Positions 62,575 to 64,000 of a DNA stretch of 64,000 nt are shown piece by piece; the first letter of the stretch is position 1; each line of letters begins with the position of its first letter. Origin of the DNA: Flexivirga oryzae (GTDB lineage: Bacteria > Actinomycetota > Actinomycetes > Actinomycetales > Dermatophilaceae); contig NZ_JACHVQ010000002.1 of NCBI RefSeq assembly GCF_014190805.1, forward strand, positions 1 through 64,000, read 5' to 3'. The notes below the pieces were generated by a model. That model did no database searches. It saw only the letters and a list, made by a program, of their open reading frames with translations, and was not told the origin of the DNA. The position numbers were made by a program, and so were the translations under genes.

Positions 62575-64000
62575 CGGCCACGGACGACACCTCTTTACAG
62601 CGTCGGGTCCGGCACGAACTGTCGGCCATGCCGCTCCGGCTGCGGCTGACCGTGCTGCTGATGGTGCTGCTCGCAGTCGCCATGCTCGCGACCGGCACCG
62701 CCGTCACCACCCAGGTCCGCAGCTTCATGACGGGCCGCCAGGACGCCGAGTTGCGTGCTGCCAGTGCGCATCTGGTCGACGGTGCGGTCGCCAACGAGGC
62801 GACCGAGCAGCGGGCGTTCGCCTACGTGCCGACCAATACCTACGCGATCGAGTTGCTGACGATCGACGGCCAGGAACGCAGCCTGATGACCGACCCGGGC
62901 AACTCCTCCTCCGGCGGCAACCTGCCCGCCATACCCAGCCTGACCCGCAACGACCCACGGGTGAAGAGCGGGAAGGTCTTCAGCGTCGGCTCCCAGAGCG
63001 GTGACACCACCTGGCACGTGGTCGCCGGCACGGTCACCGACGAGGGCGTCACCTACGTCTACGCCGTCGCGGTGTCGATGGACCACACGGACGAGGTGAT
63101 CGAGCACCTCGAACTCGTCATGGTCCTCGTCGGGCTGGTGGCCCTGCTGGCCTGTGCGGCGCTGGGCTGGTTCGCCGTCCGCCGTGCACTGCTCCCGCTG
63201 CGCCAGATCGAGGACACTGCCAAGAAGATCGCCGGTGGCGACCTCACCCAACGTGTCCCCTCACCGAGTGCGCCGGACGAGGTCGGCAGCCTCAGCAAGT
63301 CGCTCAACGTCATGTTGGCCCGCATCGAGGACTCGTTCGCCGTGCGTCGTGCCTCCGAGGAGCGGATGCGGCGGTTCGTCGCCGACGCATCGCACGAGTT
63401 GCGCACGCCGCTCGCCACCGTGCGGGGGTATGCCGAACTCTTCCGCCAGGGCGCCGTGTCGGAGCCGGCCGACGTGCGCTCGGCGATGCGCCGCATCGAG
63501 AGCGAAGCGACCCGGATGGCCGCCATGGTCGACGACCTGCTGCTGCTCACCCGGCTCGAGCGGCGGCACAAGGACAACACCGAGAAGCCGCACACCCCCG
63601 TCGATCTCACCGTCCTGGCCGCCGACGCAGTCCAGGACGCGACCGCGATCGACCATGCCCGCGACGTCCGTCTCGTGGGGCTGCACGGCCCGGTCGGCCC
63701 CACCGTCGTGCTCGGCGACGACGCCGCGCTGCGCCAGGTCATCACCAACCTGGTCGCCAACGCGATCGGCTACACCCCGGCCGGCACACCGATCGAGGTC
63801 GCCGTCGGCGCGACGGATAGCACCGCGGAGCTGCGGGTCGTCGACCACGGGGACGGCATACCTGCCGCGCTGCACGACCGGATCTTCGAGCGCTTCTACC
63901 GGGCCGACGAGTCACGCAACAGCGAGCGCGGCGGCAGCGGGCTCGGGCTGGCGATCGTCACCGCGATCGTGGCGAGCCACAAGGGCGAGGTCGAGGTGCA
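62571..64000 (+). CDS. Sensor histidine kinase, TrcS-like (partial, cut by window end)
   Basis: 476 codons are present from the GTG at 62571; the C terminus lies outside. Span 1 at about residues 25-48, an external domain of about 120 residues, span 2 at about 180-205, and a HAMP domain (RRALLPLRQIEDTAKKIAGG). The H-box is RRFVADASHELRTPLATVRG, the N-box LRQVITNLVANAIGYTPAG, and the G-boxes VVDHGDGIPAALHDRIFERF and GSGLGLAIVTAIV. It phosphorylates the regulator encoded just upstream. Confidence 0.95.
   Translation, partial: MTATDDTSLQRRVRHELSAMPLRLRLTVLLMVLLAVAMLATGTAVTTQVRSFMTGRQDAELRAASAHLVDGAVANEATEQRAFAYVPTNTYAIELLTIDGQERSLMTDPGNSSSGGNLPAIPSLTRNDPRVKSGKVFSVGSQSGDTTWHVVAGTVTDEGVTYVYAVAVSMDHTDEVIEHLELVMVLVGLVALLACAALGWFAVRRALLPLRQIEDTAKKIAGGDLTQRVPSPSAPDEVGSLSKSLNVMLARIEDSFAVRRASEERMRRFVADASHELRTPLATVRGYAELFRQGAVSEPADVRSAMRRIESEATRMAAMVDDLLLLTRLERRHKDNTEKPHTPVDLTVLAADAVQDATAIDHARDVRLVGLHGPVGPTVVLGDDAALRQVITNLVANAIGYTPAGTPIEVAVGATDSTAELRVVDHGDGIPAALHDRIFERFYRADESRNSERGGSGLGLAIVTAIVASHKGEVEV

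Overview
The window is high-GC actinobacterial DNA. GTG starts are frequent, ATGA/GTGA stop-start overlaps are common, and it carries DtxR-type iron boxes, a 6C RNA candidate, a 13E12 (DUF222-HNH) gene, an SepX/Glp locus and EfeUOB. Gene content and order fit a Micrococcales member, possibly near Dermacoccaceae or Intrasporangiaceae; that placement is an inference from gene content. Most of the window is chromosomal core. The accessory material consists of short repeat-bounded islands rather than a prophage or large element.

Layout. 1-7.3 kb: end of an unknown gene, a MerR-controlled ABC exporter operon, an SRPBCC-TetR pair with its own operator, a DUF4386-like membrane protein and a NarL-type two-component pair. 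7.3-10.2 kb: a 13E12/HNH gene between two opposed arrays of degenerate repeats. 10.2-11.5 kb: a MatC-like carrier broken by three homopolymer indels. 11.7-18.0 kb: a cluster of surface and membrane proteins of unknown function around a large LuxR (LAL) regulator. Four copies of one dyad, TCMGT-N8-ACKGA, lie 35-37 bases before the start codons; I treat this as the most interesting candidate system. 18.0-30.7 kb: HOT-type alcohol dehydrogenase, tRNA-Ala, sepX, a DUF559-like gene caged by four 38-bp palindromes, then rimJ, mogA, moaC, moeA/glp, galU, formyl-THF cyclo-ligase, a K+/H+ antiporter, FmdB, MTA phosphorylase, a SAF protein and mscL.

30.7-44.2 kb: a DUF4011 helicase-nuclease with a coupled small gene, an AI-2E permease, DUF2461, an iron-box siderophore-interacting protein, YbaK, a BlaI-M56 pair and the efeUOB iron-uptake operon. 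44.2-53.9 kb: an F420-type nitroreductase-like protein, tRNA-Arg, a secreted beta-propeller, an OmpR/kinase pair followed by a hairpin repeat array, an SRPBCC protein, a DUF429-RelA/SpoT fusion (RelZ-like), several small conserved proteins, and an NlpC/P60 hydrolase behind a c-di-AMP riboswitch. 53.9-64 kb: dtxR, a 6C RNA, a 12-codon ORF with a very long Shine-Dalgarno sequence, pdxH and serC (divergent), pepN, a MarR-MFS operon ending in a 28-residue membrane peptide, and a TrcR/TrcS-like two-component pair cut by the window end.

Connections. DtxR (53.9 kb) is the likely reader of the two iron boxes at 37.07 and 39.90 kb, so iron sensing, siderophore reduction and EfeUOB import are present together. 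The SepX-MoeA/Glp neighbourhood matches the known actinobacterial division module. At least six different families of palindromic intergenic repeats occur, two of them caging genes with nuclease-like domains.
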